A stretch of 22,861 nt of DNA, from contig CYKH01002092.1 of assembly GCA_001460835.1 (NCBI GenBank), forward strand, positions 49,688-72,548. Reading direction: 5' to 3'. The notes under the pieces were generated by a model. That model saw nothing but the letters and a program-made list of their open reading frames with translations. It was not told where the DNA came from and ran no database searches. Of this stretch, positions 7,778 to 15,637 are shown one piece after another; the stretch's first letter is position 1; the number at the start of each line of letters is the position of its first letter. The translations under genes were made by a program, and so were the position numbers. Origin of the DNA: Bodo saltans. Lineage: Eukaryota > Euglenozoa > Kinetoplastea > Eubodonida > Bodonidae.

Positions 7778-9133
7778 ATGTCACTGACAACAATCGCGCG
7801 AGCGGCTGCGCGCAATATTCTGAGCGGAAGCCTTCGGATTGATTCTGTACGTAGCGGGCGACCTCACGTTGCACTTGTCGTAGACAAGAACCCTTGCGAA
7901 CTTGGATCCATTTTGTCTGAGGGGTACCGCAATGCCCTTGCTGAGCTTCGAACGTGCGACAATGAACCAGTTGTTTGTCACAACATCACATTCGAACCGA
8001 GTACGTTTGTGGAGCAGATGGAGGCTCTTCAGGGTGCTGTTGGGGGCGAGGACGGTAGCAACGAGCTACTTGGCTGCATTCTAGTCCAGCGAGGAGCATT
8101 TCAAAACGAGCTCCGATCGTATCGGCTGAGGCTGCGATTATTTGAAATGGGTCTGCGTGTTGCTGAGCACGCTCATCTTGCACCGATGAGTACCGCAGAG
8201 CGAGAGATGCATGCATACCTGAGGAGTTGCGCATATCCTGCCGAGGAAGCGCAAGGCGAGGGCAAGCACTTGGCTTTGGCGTTGGACTCCTTTGCCACCC
8301 CTCATACCCCCATGTCCATTCTGTCGAGAGCTACTAGCGACGGAGATGAATCGTTGCTGGAACTCAAGGTGGATGGGTATCTCGAGACGTGCCTCCTTAA
8401 CACAGGATCTTATGACGCTGCTCATGACCCCGCCCGGAGCTGCATACGAGCAATCCGTGAGGCAAGAGTTGCCAGAGGCACCTCGCACGTTGTTGGTGGG
8501 GTATCGCCCACCATTGACGCAACAAATACCAACACCAAGCGCCCAGCAGCTTCTGTCCACAAGACGAGTGGCGCTACCATCGGCGTTAGCATCGGAGGCA
8601 CGTTTCCAACTGGGGAAGTGATCACAGAAGCGGAGGACCTAGGGGCCCTTCACGGGAAAGCGTCCATCTTTGCATTTCCGAACACGTCGAAGCGGATGGA
8701 GATGATGCCCCGACCATTTGAAATTTCGATTGAGCGAGGCGCAGTGGTGAGTGTCTCTCCTGATGCACCTGCGTCATTCCAAGACCTCATTGGGCTGATT
8801 CGTGAGATTGAGGGAGAGGTCATGGTGCGCGAGATTGGCATTGGGTTGAACCCGCACCTCGGTCGCGGGGAAGGACAGTTTCTGACAGATGTCACCAGCT
8901 TTGAAAGGCAACGTGGGGTTCACTTGTCATTAGGAAAGCGTCACCCACTGTTTGTGAAGAAAGCAGCGCTGGCGAGCCCTGAGCGGCCCCTGCGTCCGGC
9001 ATCGTACATTCGGGCCCCTTTACGACGAAAGGACGGCACGTTTCACGTGGATGTGTTTGTGGACGCCGTTGCATTCAAGATTCCTAGCGTTGGTGGTCGT
9101 GAGGGCATGCCGCAGTTCGACTACCTATTTTAG
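7778..9133 (+). CDS. M29-type aminopeptidase (AmpS/AmpT) homologue with mitochondrial-like presequence
   Basis: A 451-residue protein. The first about 27 residues are rich in Arg, Ala and Ser with no acidic residue before Asp22, which suggests a mitochondrial targeting sequence. The C-terminal half matches M29 metallopeptidases. TGEVITE gives Glu280; REIGIGLNPHLGRG gives Glu352; GVHLSLGKRH gives His382; and FHVDVF gives His423 and Asp425. These fit the Glu, Glu, His, His, Asp metal ligands of the AmpT/AmpS family in order and near-normal spacing. The catalytic tyrosine seven residues after the first histidine is replaced by His389. The same fold is used by the ring-cleaving dioxygenase NicX, so a non-peptidase reaction is possible. 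The N-terminal half is the substrate domain, with an EHAHLAPMS stretch near 134. Metal binding looks likely; the exact substrate is unknown. Confidence 0.8.
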   Translation: MSLTTIARAAARNILSGSLRIDSVRSGRPHVALVVDKNPCELGSILSEGYRNALAELRTCDNEPVVCHNITFEPSTFVEQMEALQGAVGGEDGSNELLGCILVQRGAFQNELRSYRLRLRLFEMGLRVAEHAHLAPMSTAEREMHAYLRSCAYPAEEAQGEGKHLALALDSFATPHTPMSILSRATSDGDESLLELKVDGYLETCLLNTGSYDAAHDPARSCIRAIREARVARGTSHVVGGVSPTIDATNTNTKRPAASVHKTSGATIGVSIGGTFPTGEVITEAEDLGALHGKASIFAFPNTSKRMEMMPRPFEISIERGAVVSVSPDAPASFQDLIGLIREIEGEVMVREIGIGLNPHLGRGEGQFLTDVTSFERQRGVHLSLGKRHPLFVKKAALASPERPLRPASYIRAPLRRKDGTFHVDVFVDAVAFKIPSVGGREGMPQFDYLF

Positions 9134-9210
9134 CTCAGTGTTCCTCCAACAGTACCTTTTCTCATTTTTTGCAAACTTTGTTGTTCAATTTTCTTCTGAA
9201 TGGAAAACAG

Positions 9211-9274
9211 TTCTATCTGTGTGTTTTCTGTTTTGCGTACGTATTCGCGTCTTGCTTCTTGCATTCGCCATAAG
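9211..9274 (+). promoter_or_regulatory. Putative spliced-leader acceptor of the small secreted protein gene
   Basis: T-rich sequence and a CTTGCTTCTTGC tract precede AG at 9273-9274. The ATG at 9294 is the next start in the correct frame, giving a 5' UTR of about 19 bases plus the spliced leader. Confidence 0.5.
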
Positions 9275-9293
9275 CTGAGAATTTCCATTTCCA

Positions 9294-9644
9294 ATGAAGG
9301 CTACCTCCGTGTTGTGCTTTATCGCATGTCTCTTTGCGGCCGTGACAATGATCTCGGCAGACTACGGCTCCTACGTGGTCATCTGTGATGAAACATTCAA
9401 GAACGTCACGTTCGTGAACTTCCCACTTTACAACTGCCAAGGAGTCCCGACACTTTTCTCGGAGCCCCTTAACACCTGCGGCTCTGAGCTCGCGGTCTTC
9501 AGCTGGAACGGTTTCTGCAACGCCACAAACATGTGGTACAACAACTTTGCCGCCCCCAACTGCACCGGCACTTCCGTCCTTTCTCGCATGTACGTCACGT
9601 ACCAATGCAAGAACTGCCTCAACGTTGAGTGCAAGAACTCATAA
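9294..9644 (+). CDS. Small secreted cysteine-rich protein, unknown function
   Basis: A 116-residue protein with a clear signal peptide: positive start MKATS, a hydrophobic core to about residue 21, and a likely cut near SAD-YG. The mature part of about 93 residues has eight cysteines, an even number that fits four disulfides, and three N-glycosylation sequons (NVT, NAT, NCT). It ends in a dense CKNCLNVECKN motif. There is no transmembrane helix after the signal, so it should be secreted or luminal. I do not recognise the family. Codon use and the flanking processing signals look like those of the neighbours, so it appears to be a genuine gene. It lies between the M29-like gene and the ligase gene with its own acceptor. 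Confidence 0.75.
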   Translation: MKATSVLCFIACLFAAVTMISADYGSYVVICDETFKNVTFVNFPLYNCQGVPTLFSEPLNTCGSELAVFSWNGFCNATNMWYNNFAAPNCTGTSVLSRMYVTYQCKNCLNVECKNS

Positions 9645-9828
9645 TCAAGTCAAGCACCCCCTCGTTTGGGCACAAACCATTTCTATGAATGACTCTCAGG
9701 GTTTTTCAAAGACCTGCTAACCATTGTGTTTTTTCATGTTTTCTTTGGCGCGTGAACGTTCAATACCCTCCAGCGAAGTGCAACCTGTGTTCTGCTCGGC
9801 ATCAGGAGGGCCAGCATCCACCTAGCGA

Positions 9829-9861
9829 TCTTCTGTGTTGGTTCTTCGCTGCTCTTTGAAG
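9829..9861 (+). promoter_or_regulatory. Putative spliced-leader acceptor of the ligase gene
   Basis: A pyrimidine-rich tract (TTCTGTGTTGGTTCTTCGCTGCTCTTT region) is followed by AG at 9860-9861, 48 bases before the ATG at 9910. Confidence 0.5.
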
Positions 9862-9909
9862 AATTCCCAAGAAAACAAAATCTAAGTTTCAAAGGATTAT
9901 CGAATCGAT

Positions 9910-12753
9910 ATGTCCGTTGTCATCGACAGCTCGCTTCGGTTTTTCGGAGCTCTCTGTGATCAGATCACCTCAGACTCGAAGCTTGCAGTGAAGGAAGAAA
10001 TGATCGCTGGATTCGTTGCTCGCTATCGCGGCGACCTCGGTCTTCTGTTTAAGTTTCTGCTGCCAAAGTACAACGGGCGATTGTACCACTTGCAAGATAA
10101 GCAGCTCATCAAACTATTTGCACTGGCTCTCAACCGCACTGAAAAGACTTTAAAGGACGACGTCAACACAACAGGGTGCATTGCGACGACTGTTTCCAAA
10201 TTATTCGTCCCGAGGTTGACTGCAACGATTGACCCGAGCTCCGGGTGGTGCACGCTGCGGCTCGAGGATGTGGAAGCACATCTTGAGGCGTTGTCAAAAG
10301 TGACTCAGGAAGATGCGCAACTCGCAGCTATTCAGAAGTTTCTCAATGTTGCGTGTAAGCGTGCGGTTTTTATTTATCTTCGGCAAATCAAGCAAGACTT
10401 AAAACTTGGCGCCAACATTCGGTCGATCCTATCGGGACTACATCCCTCCGCAAATGACATCTTCAAGCAGTGCGCCAACATTCAAGAAGTTGTTCGCCGT
10501 GTCCAAGCAGGTGACATCGTTGTGGCACCCAACAATGACGACGAAGAGGGCAGCGCATCTCGAGCTCGCTCTCCCTCACCAGGTGGTGTTGTGAAAGGCT
10601 CCGTCACAGCCACGATTACGGTGGGTATGCCCATGTCGCCCATGCTTGCTGCGCCGTCAAAAGGTGTTGATCACGTGCTGACCAAATGTCCTAACGGTGC
10701 ATACTCTGAAACAAAGTACGATGGGGAGCGTATTCAAATCCATAAAAACGGCGACAAGTTCACCTTCTTTGCCCGCTCCCTCAAGCCAATGAAGGTTGAC
10801 AAGTTCGAGGGGCTTGAACCATTTCTTGTGAAAGCACTGAGTTCTGCGAGCTCATGCATCTTGGACGGGGAAATCCTGCTGATGGACATCACGACGTCAC
10901 AGCCGCTTCCCTTCGGCACCCTTGGCAAGCACAAGAAAGCACAATTCACGACTGCATGCACATGTATCGTGTTGTTCGATATCATGTATCTCAATGGTGC
11001 ATCGCTCCTGAACACACCACTGGACGAGCGGCGCAATCTGATCAAGACCAGCGTCAACTTCATTCCTAACCGCGTTGTCTTGTCAGAGATGCGGCAGGTG
11101 ACAGGGACACTTGAGCAACGCACGCACATCCTCAAGAAGCACCTTGGGCATGCAATTGCGGAAGGCCTTGAGGGACTAGTGATCAAGGATATCAAGTCTT
11201 TCTACGAACCAGCTGCACGACACTGGGTAAAGCTGAAGAAAGATTATCTCGATGGCATGGCGGACTCGGCGGATTTGGTGGTGCTGGGTGCGTACTACGG
11301 CAGTGGTAACAAAGGAGGCCTGCTCTCAACGTTTTTAATGGGTGTGTGCGACAAGTCAGTGCCTGTGGGTGGAAAGGGGCGATGGAAGACAGTGTGCAAG
11401 GTCGGCAACGGACACGACGACGCCACTATCGTCGCTCTCAACGCAACCTACAAGACGACCATGCAAACTCCTGTCAACGGCAAAGCGCCAATTTGGGCGG
11501 ATGTCCACAACTCGCACATTCCCGATGTGTTTGTGATCAACCCAGAGGCGTCTGATGTCTGGGAGATCATCGGTGCAGAATTCTCAACGACCAAAACGCA
11601 CACTGCAGCCACCATCTCATTCCGCTTTCCTCGTGTGCTGAAGCGGCGCGATGACAAAGATCCCAACACGGCAACAAGTCTTGATGAGTTGGTCAAGTTG
11701 GTCGAAGTGTCAAAGGAAAAAGCGACTCGAATCGGATTGGCGAGTGATTTGCCCAACGACGATGAAGATGTGAGTGTTGTCTCTCCCGTCACCGCTGCAG
11801 CACCACCACCACCACGGGTGCCTTTGGCGTCTACTGTGGTGATGTCTGAGGATGCAGCGCCATCGCTGTCACGATATTCCCGGGCACATGAAGACGACGA
11901 CGATTACCGCGCGCGCTTTGCGCCCATTCCGGCAACCGTCGTAGTGCCCATCGACGATGAAGAACAACTCCCACGTGCTCCCTCGTACCACACAGCAGCC
12001 ACCGTCACCTTTGCGACGCCCCCTTCTGCGTTGGTAGAGTACGTCTGCAGCGAAATTGCTCAGCCGCTCTCTACACCCGGCATGCCCCATCAAAATATGG
12101 TCATTCTCCACTCCACCGCGTTGAAGGGAAAGTGGTCCAACCGTGGGACAATGGGCAGCATCACGAAGTTTCTAGGCGAGGAGCCACAGGATGCATACAA
12201 CGAAATGTCTCCCACCATCAACATGGGAGAAGTGATCTTCTGTGAGGTGAGCAATCGAATGTCGAGCGGGAAGTTGTATGTAGGGACAATGATCGGCCAG
12301 AACTCGGTCAGCCGAGCAGGTGAGGTCCCTCAAGTGAACAAAGATGCGTTCGAACTATGCATTCGCAAAGGAGTGAAGTTTGCAGTGAAGTATGATGCGT
12401 CGTTGCACATCGCGAAGCTCGATCGTGTGACTGGGGTCGACTGGGCGTCTGTCGATGCACTGATAAAATCTCTTGCAAAAGAACATAACACTCGAATTGT
12501 GGTATACTCCCGAGATGGTGGCGCACTCGCTCGCACGAAAACATATGCAACCGTCCCTCCCAGCATCGAAGCGCCTGCTGGGTTCACACGCATTGCGACC
12601 AAATCACCGTCCCCTTCATTGGAAAGCCCCACTGCAGTGCACACGCCATCTATCGTGGGTTCCACTAGTCCTCCTTCATCACCACCAACACCAGCAGCAA
12701 GCATCATCACAGTTCCATGCAGTGCACACGCCATCTATCGTGGGTTCCACTAG
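9910..12753 (+). CDS. LIG3: DNA ligase III-type ATP-dependent ligase fused to an ALC1/CHD1L-like macro domain (5' part of a split gene)
   Basis: A 947-residue frame. Residues about 1-210 match the ligase III DNA-binding domain. The nucleotidyltransferase core has motif I ETKYDGERIQIHKNG with the adenylated lysine at 269. Motif Ia is RSLKPM, motif III FDIMYLN, motif IV EGLVIKD and motif V WVKLKKDYL. The KNGDKFTFFARSLKP and PLPFGTLGKHKK stretches are far closer to ligase III than to ligases I or IV. The OB domain ends near 620 (FRFPRVLKRRDDK). No N-terminal PARP-type zinc finger is present. After a disordered linker, residues about 708-870 form a macro domain of the ALC1/CHD1L type (KGKWSNRGTMGSITKFLG; FAVKYDASLHIAKLDRV; TRIVVYSRDGG). 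It should seal single-strand breaks in the nucleus. The last 12 residues are out-of-frame sequence caused by the 85-base insertion at 12717-12801; the natural reading continues in the frame ending at 14770. Confidence 0.9.
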   Translation: MSVVIDSSLRFFGALCDQITSDSKLAVKEEMIAGFVARYRGDLGLLFKFLLPKYNGRLYHLQDKQLIKLFALALNRTEKTLKDDVNTTGCIATTVSKLFVPRLTATIDPSSGWCTLRLEDVEAHLEALSKVTQEDAQLAAIQKFLNVACKRAVFIYLRQIKQDLKLGANIRSILSGLHPSANDIFKQCANIQEVVRRVQAGDIVVAPNNDDEEGSASRARSPSPGGVVKGSVTATITVGMPMSPMLAAPSKGVDHVLTKCPNGAYSETKYDGERIQIHKNGDKFTFFARSLKPMKVDKFEGLEPFLVKALSSASSCILDGEILLMDITTSQPLPFGTLGKHKKAQFTTACTCIVLFDIMYLNGASLLNTPLDERRNLIKTSVNFIPNRVVLSEMRQVTGTLEQRTHILKKHLGHAIAEGLEGLVIKDIKSFYEPAARHWVKLKKDYLDGMADSADLVVLGAYYGSGNKGGLLSTFLMGVCDKSVPVGGKGRWKTVCKVGNGHDDATIVALNATYKTTMQTPVNGKAPIWADVHNSHIPDVFVINPEASDVWEIIGAEFSTTKTHTAATISFRFPRVLKRRDDKDPNTATSLDELVKLVEVSKEKATRIGLASDLPNDDEDVSVVSPVTAAAPPPPRVPLASTVVMSEDAAPSLSRYSRAHEDDDDYRARFAPIPATVVVPIDDEEQLPRAPSYHTAATVTFATPPSALVEYVCSEIAQPLSTPGMPHQNMVILHSTALKGKWSNRGTMGSITKFLGEEPQDAYNEMSPTINMGEVIFCEVSNRMSSGKLYVGTMIGQNSVSRAGEVPQVNKDAFELCIRKGVKFAVKYDASLHIAKLDRVTGVDWASVDALIKSLAKEHNTRIVVYSRDGGALARTKTYATVPPSIEAPAGFTRIATKSPSPSLESPTAVHTPSIVGSTSPPSSPPTPAASIITVPCSAHAIYRGFH

Positions 12754-12801
12754 TCCTCCTTCATCACCACCAACACCAGCAGCAAGCATCATCACAGTTC
12801 C
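12633..12801. repeat. 84-bp perfect tandem duplication separated by one base, inside the ligase gene
   Basis: 12633-12716 and 12718-12801 are identical by eye, with a single extra A at 12717 between them. The insertion adds 85 bases, so the ligase frame shifts by one and stops at 12753. The duplicated segment encodes a Ser/Pro/Thr-rich linker. Confidence 0.95.
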
Positions 12802-14770
12802 TCTCACTAGAACAGAAAGTGATTTAGGGAACTCACCTTTTTTTGATCGGTGCGTCTGCGCCGTGTCTCCATCGTTTGGACTGCGCGATGCAGCCACCAT
12901 CCGTCAGAAGCTTACCATGACTGGTGGTCGCGCAGTCACCATTGATCAGTTGTCGGAAGCCACCCACGTGATTGCGACTGGCGAGTATGACACTGGTGTT
13001 GCTGCAGCTGTGGGAGGGAAACGCCCAATTGTAAGCCGCGGCTGGGTGGATGAAAGCTTCGTGGCAGGGAAGCGCCTTTCGCAGGACTCTTACCTGATCG
13101 CAATCGCGGTACCTGCAGTGCCCTCTATTCCAACTTCGCGCCACTCACCACCATCACCAGCAGCCCCCCAAGTAGTTGCGTCATCTCCTCCCCAACGCGG
13201 GGGTAGTATGGTGTTTCTCACGCTGCAGGGGTGCAAGGTAGTGCTCGAGGGCTTTACTGGAAAGGAACGTGAGGAGTTGAACACCAAGATTTGCATGATG
13301 GGAGGCACTACACAAGAGCGCTGGAAGACCACTGGGTCGGACAAGAGCACGCACCTTGTGACATTCTCGATGACAAGCGAAGCGCAACGCGCAGCGGACC
13401 TTGGTGGTGTTGTTCTCAAGCGCTCGTGGGTGGACGAGGCGCTCGGGACTGGGGTTGCTCCAGCGGGTGCGCGGCTTGCTGCTCACCTCTGGGGTGACAG
13501 CGCCACTACTGTTGTGCCGCATGCAGCTCCCCAACCAGGCTTCAGCGCGGCGCAGTCGCCGCCGTCTGCCGCTGCTGCTATCGTCCATCGTGCTGGACAC
13601 CAGGCTGTCGTGACGACATCTCCTTACGTCGTTGCTCTGCCGCCTACATTGCGAGAGGACTCAGAACCAACGCCGCTAAAGCCTGCGCCCCCACCATCAA
13701 ACGTTCGCACAGCATCTCCACCCCAATCTCCCTCAACCTTCAGCCCAAGTGTGTCACGAGCGCAGTCGCCTCCCATAACGGCTGCAGCAACATCTTTTTT
13801 TTTTTTTTTACTGGCAGGGAAGTCGTTGTGCCTTGAGGGCTTTGGTGTGACAGCAACAGAGCAACTGGCTGCCCTCCTCGGTCCTGCAGGATTTGGCGCA
13901 ACGGTATTGCCTAGATCAGAAGTCCAAAGGGCGCCTTTGATTATATGCGATACCCTAACGGCTGTGTCGCGGCCGATGTGTGTAGCAGGGAGTGCGAGGC
14001 TGGTGGTCACCACGGAGTGGCTGCGTCGATACCACCAGAAAGGAACGTGGATTGAGCCAAAGTCTGAATTACGGTTCTTGTGCGGCGCAGCACTGGGGAC
14101 AACCAATCGTGCCGTCTCGCCACCTATCTCTCGTCGACGAGACCGGTCACCCTCGTCAACAGACGACGATGACCTCGCGCCACCTGCAAAATCTTCGCGT
14201 CAAGAGAAGCTCGGCCAAGCACAGCAACAAGAATGTCCCCCAAATCCCGTTCCCTCGCTGCCTCCCACACAAATCCCAGAGACCTTAGTCGTGGATGACA
14301 ATCGCACGGAGACTGCCTCCACCATCAGTGATCGGGTCGGATCCCCATCTCTACCCAGCACCGATGTGGATGAGGAGGCTCCAAAGCAAGCTGCAGCCTT
14401 TGTTGCGGCGGAATTGCCACCGTTGTTAGACGGGATGCTAGCCGTCATGATGCCTCTCAATACCGTGGAACGGGACGCAGATGTTGCCATGTCGCTGAAC
14501 GAAGCTCGGCGGTATGTCATCGCATTCGGTGGTGAAGTCGCAACTTCGATGGCCCAACTCCACGCGGAGTGGGATGCATGGGGTGCAAGGCGAACTCCCA
14601 GTGGGGTCACCCTTCTCGTTGCTGCAGCGCCGATGGCACCGAGCCGAGATGCGATCCACAACGCGATAAAGATTCTGACGACTGCTGGGATTCCAGTGAT
14701 GGGTGTCATCAGCAAGCAGTGGGTGCTCGATAGTGTTCAGCAGGGCACGCGACTCCCAACATCGTTCTGA
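12719..14770 (+). CDS. BRCT-repeat C-terminal part of the ligase III-macro gene (frame separated by duplication)
   Basis: An open frame of 683 codons that continues the ligase protein when only one copy of the 84-bp repeat is read. It has four BRCT-like domains. BRCT1 lies at about 12840-13110 (GGRAVTIDQLSEATHVIA; RGWVDESFVAGKRL). BRCT2 lies at 13208-13490 (VVLEGFTGKEREEL; LKRSWVDEALGTG). BRCT3 lies at 13800-14090 (LCLEGFGVTA; VTTEWLRRYHQKGTW). BRCT4 lies at 14415-14770 (MMPLNTVERDADV; ISKQWVLDSVQQGTRL). The Trp in each last helix is the BRCT signature. Pro/Ser-rich linkers connect them. No independent start is convincing: the first ATG after the repeat lies inside BRCT1 and no strong acceptor precedes it. 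Uninterrupted coding on both sides argues that a single protein of about 1,590 residues is the working form. BRCT arrays bind phosphopeptides or partner BRCTs at DNA breaks. Confidence 0.85.
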   Translation, partial: AVHTPSIVGSTSPPSSPPTPAASIITVPLTRTESDLGNSPFFDRCVCAVSPSFGLRDAATIRQKLTMTGGRAVTIDQLSEATHVIATGEYDTGVAAAVGGKRPIVSRGWVDESFVAGKRLSQDSYLIAIAVPAVPSIPTSRHSPPSPAAPQVVASSPPQRGGSMVFLTLQGCKVVLEGFTGKEREELNTKICMMGGTTQERWKTTGSDKSTHLVTFSMTSEAQRAADLGGVVLKRSWVDEALGTGVAPAGARLAAHLWGDSATTVVPHAAPQPGFSAAQSPPSAAAAIVHRAGHQAVVTTSPYVVALPPTLREDSEPTPLKPAPPPSNVRTASPPQSPSTFSPSVSRAQSPPITAAATSFFFFLLAGKSLCLEGFGVTATEQLAALLGPAGFGATVLPRSEVQRAPLIICDTLTAVSRPMCVAGSARLVVTTEWLRRYHQKGTWIEPKSELRFLCGAALGTTNRAVSPPISRRRDRSPSSTDDDDLAPPAKSSRQEKLGQAQQQECPPNPVPSLPPTQIPETLVVDDNRTETASTISDRVGSPSLPSTDVDEEAPKQAAAFVAAELPPLLDGMLAVMMPLNTVERDADVAMSLNEARRYVIAFGGEVATSMAQLHAEWDAWGARRTPSGVTLLVAAAPMAPSRDAIHNAIKILTTAGIPVMGVISKQWVLDSVQQGTRLPTSF
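13795..13818 (+). other. Fifteen-T homopolymer plus AG inside the BRCT coding region
   Basis: A run of about 15 T (13795-13809) encodes consecutive phenylalanines at the start of BRCT3 and is followed after eight bases by AG at 13817-13818. It looks like a trans-splice acceptor and is also a slippage-prone tract. The frame is kept with 15 T. Confidence 0.6.
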
Positions 14771-15075
14771 AGGGCATTTAAAAACAAAGGTGCACCGCCT
14801 ACGAGAGAAACAACAGCAACAAGAGTCAGCGAACACCCAACCCCCCACACCTCAGCGTTTTTTGTGTTTCGTTGCAATTTACCGGAATATTTGACCAGAC
14901 AGACAGACAGACAGACATCATAGACACAACAAAATCACACGAATTGCGTGGAACTGTTTGTAACGATATCGCTGCTCACGTAGGACTGTAGCTTTCCCGT
15001 TTTCTCACGGATCCATATATGGCGTTTTCAACAGAAGTCGCCAACTAATCAACAAAATACTCATTACGCAAAAAA
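14771..15075. other. 3' UTR and processing region of the ligase-BRCT gene
   Basis: No gene is visible here. It holds the 3' UTR, the microsatellite and a pyrimidine tract (14991-15007) followed by AG at 15033-15034. This is the first of two identical acceptors upstream of the hydratase gene. Confidence 0.6.
14895..14918. repeat. GACA/CAGA tetranucleotide microsatellite
   Basis: About five tandem ACAG units in the 3' UTR of the ligase-BRCT gene. The same array, with the same unit number, recurs 542 bases downstream at about 15437-15460. Confidence 0.85.
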
Positions 15076-15312
15076 GAAGTCGCAACTTCGATGGCCCAAC
15101 TCCACGCGGAGTGGGATGCATGGGGTGCACGGCGAACTCCCAGTGGGGTCACCCTTCTCATTGCTGCAGCTCCGATGGCACCGAGTCGAGATGCGATCCA
15201 CAACGCGATAAAGATTCTGACGACTGCTGGGATTCCAGTGATGGGTGTCATCAGCAAGCAGTGGGTGCTCGATAGTGTTCAGCAGGGCACGCGACTCCCA
15301 ACATCGTTCTGA
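15076..15312 (+). pseudogene. Duplicated C-terminal fragment of the BRCT4 coding region
   Basis: The open frame from the internal ATG at 15091 gives 73 residues, identical to the end of the BRCT protein except for one Val-to-Ile change. It lacks the first half of the BRCT domain and a proper upstream region, so it is a remnant of the tandem duplication rather than a gene. Three of the four differences from the parental copy are silent. Confidence 0.85.
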
Positions 15313-15532
15313 AGGGCATTTAAAAACAAAGGTGCACCGCCTACGAGAGAAACAACAGCAACAAGAGTCAGCGAACACCCAACCCCCCACACCTCAGCGT
15401 TTTTTGTGTTTCGTTGCAATTTACCGGAATATTTGACCAGACAGACAGACAGACAGACATCATAGACACAACAAAATCACACGAATTGCGTGGAACTGTT
15501 TGTAACGATATCGCTGCTCACGTAGGACTGTA

Positions 15533-15576
15533 GCTTTCCCGTTTTCTCACGGATCCATATATGGCGTTTTCAACAG
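15533..15576 (+). promoter_or_regulatory. Putative spliced-leader acceptor of the hydratase gene (second copy)
   Basis: A C/T-rich tract at 15533-15549 is followed by AG at 15575-15576, 61 bases before the ATG at 15638. It is the duplicate of the signal at 14991-15034. The sequence right before the ATG is A-rich, so the acceptor must lie in the duplicated unit. Confidence 0.5.
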
Positions 15577-15637
15577 AAGTCGCCAACTAATCAACAAAAT
15601 ACTCATTACGCAAAAAAAAAGCTAAAAAAAATAAGAA

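Larger units (their letters stand above)
14534..15617. repeat. 542-bp tandem duplication: BRCT4 end plus intergenic region
   Basis: Copy 1 is 14534-15075 and copy 2 is 15076-15617. They differ at four sites only: 14588/15130, 14618/15160, 14629/15171 and 14644/15186. The remaining 431 bases after the last difference are identical, including a GACA microsatellite. Each copy holds the last 79 codons of the ligase-BRCT gene including the stop, the 3' UTR and a candidate splice acceptor. Both copies end in A-runs. Confidence 0.95.

Noticed and set aside
13795-13818. Cis-spliced intron ending at the poly-T/AG
   Set aside because: The frame reads through and supplies the first strand of BRCT3; no plausible 5' splice site was needed, and introns are very rare in kinetoplastids.
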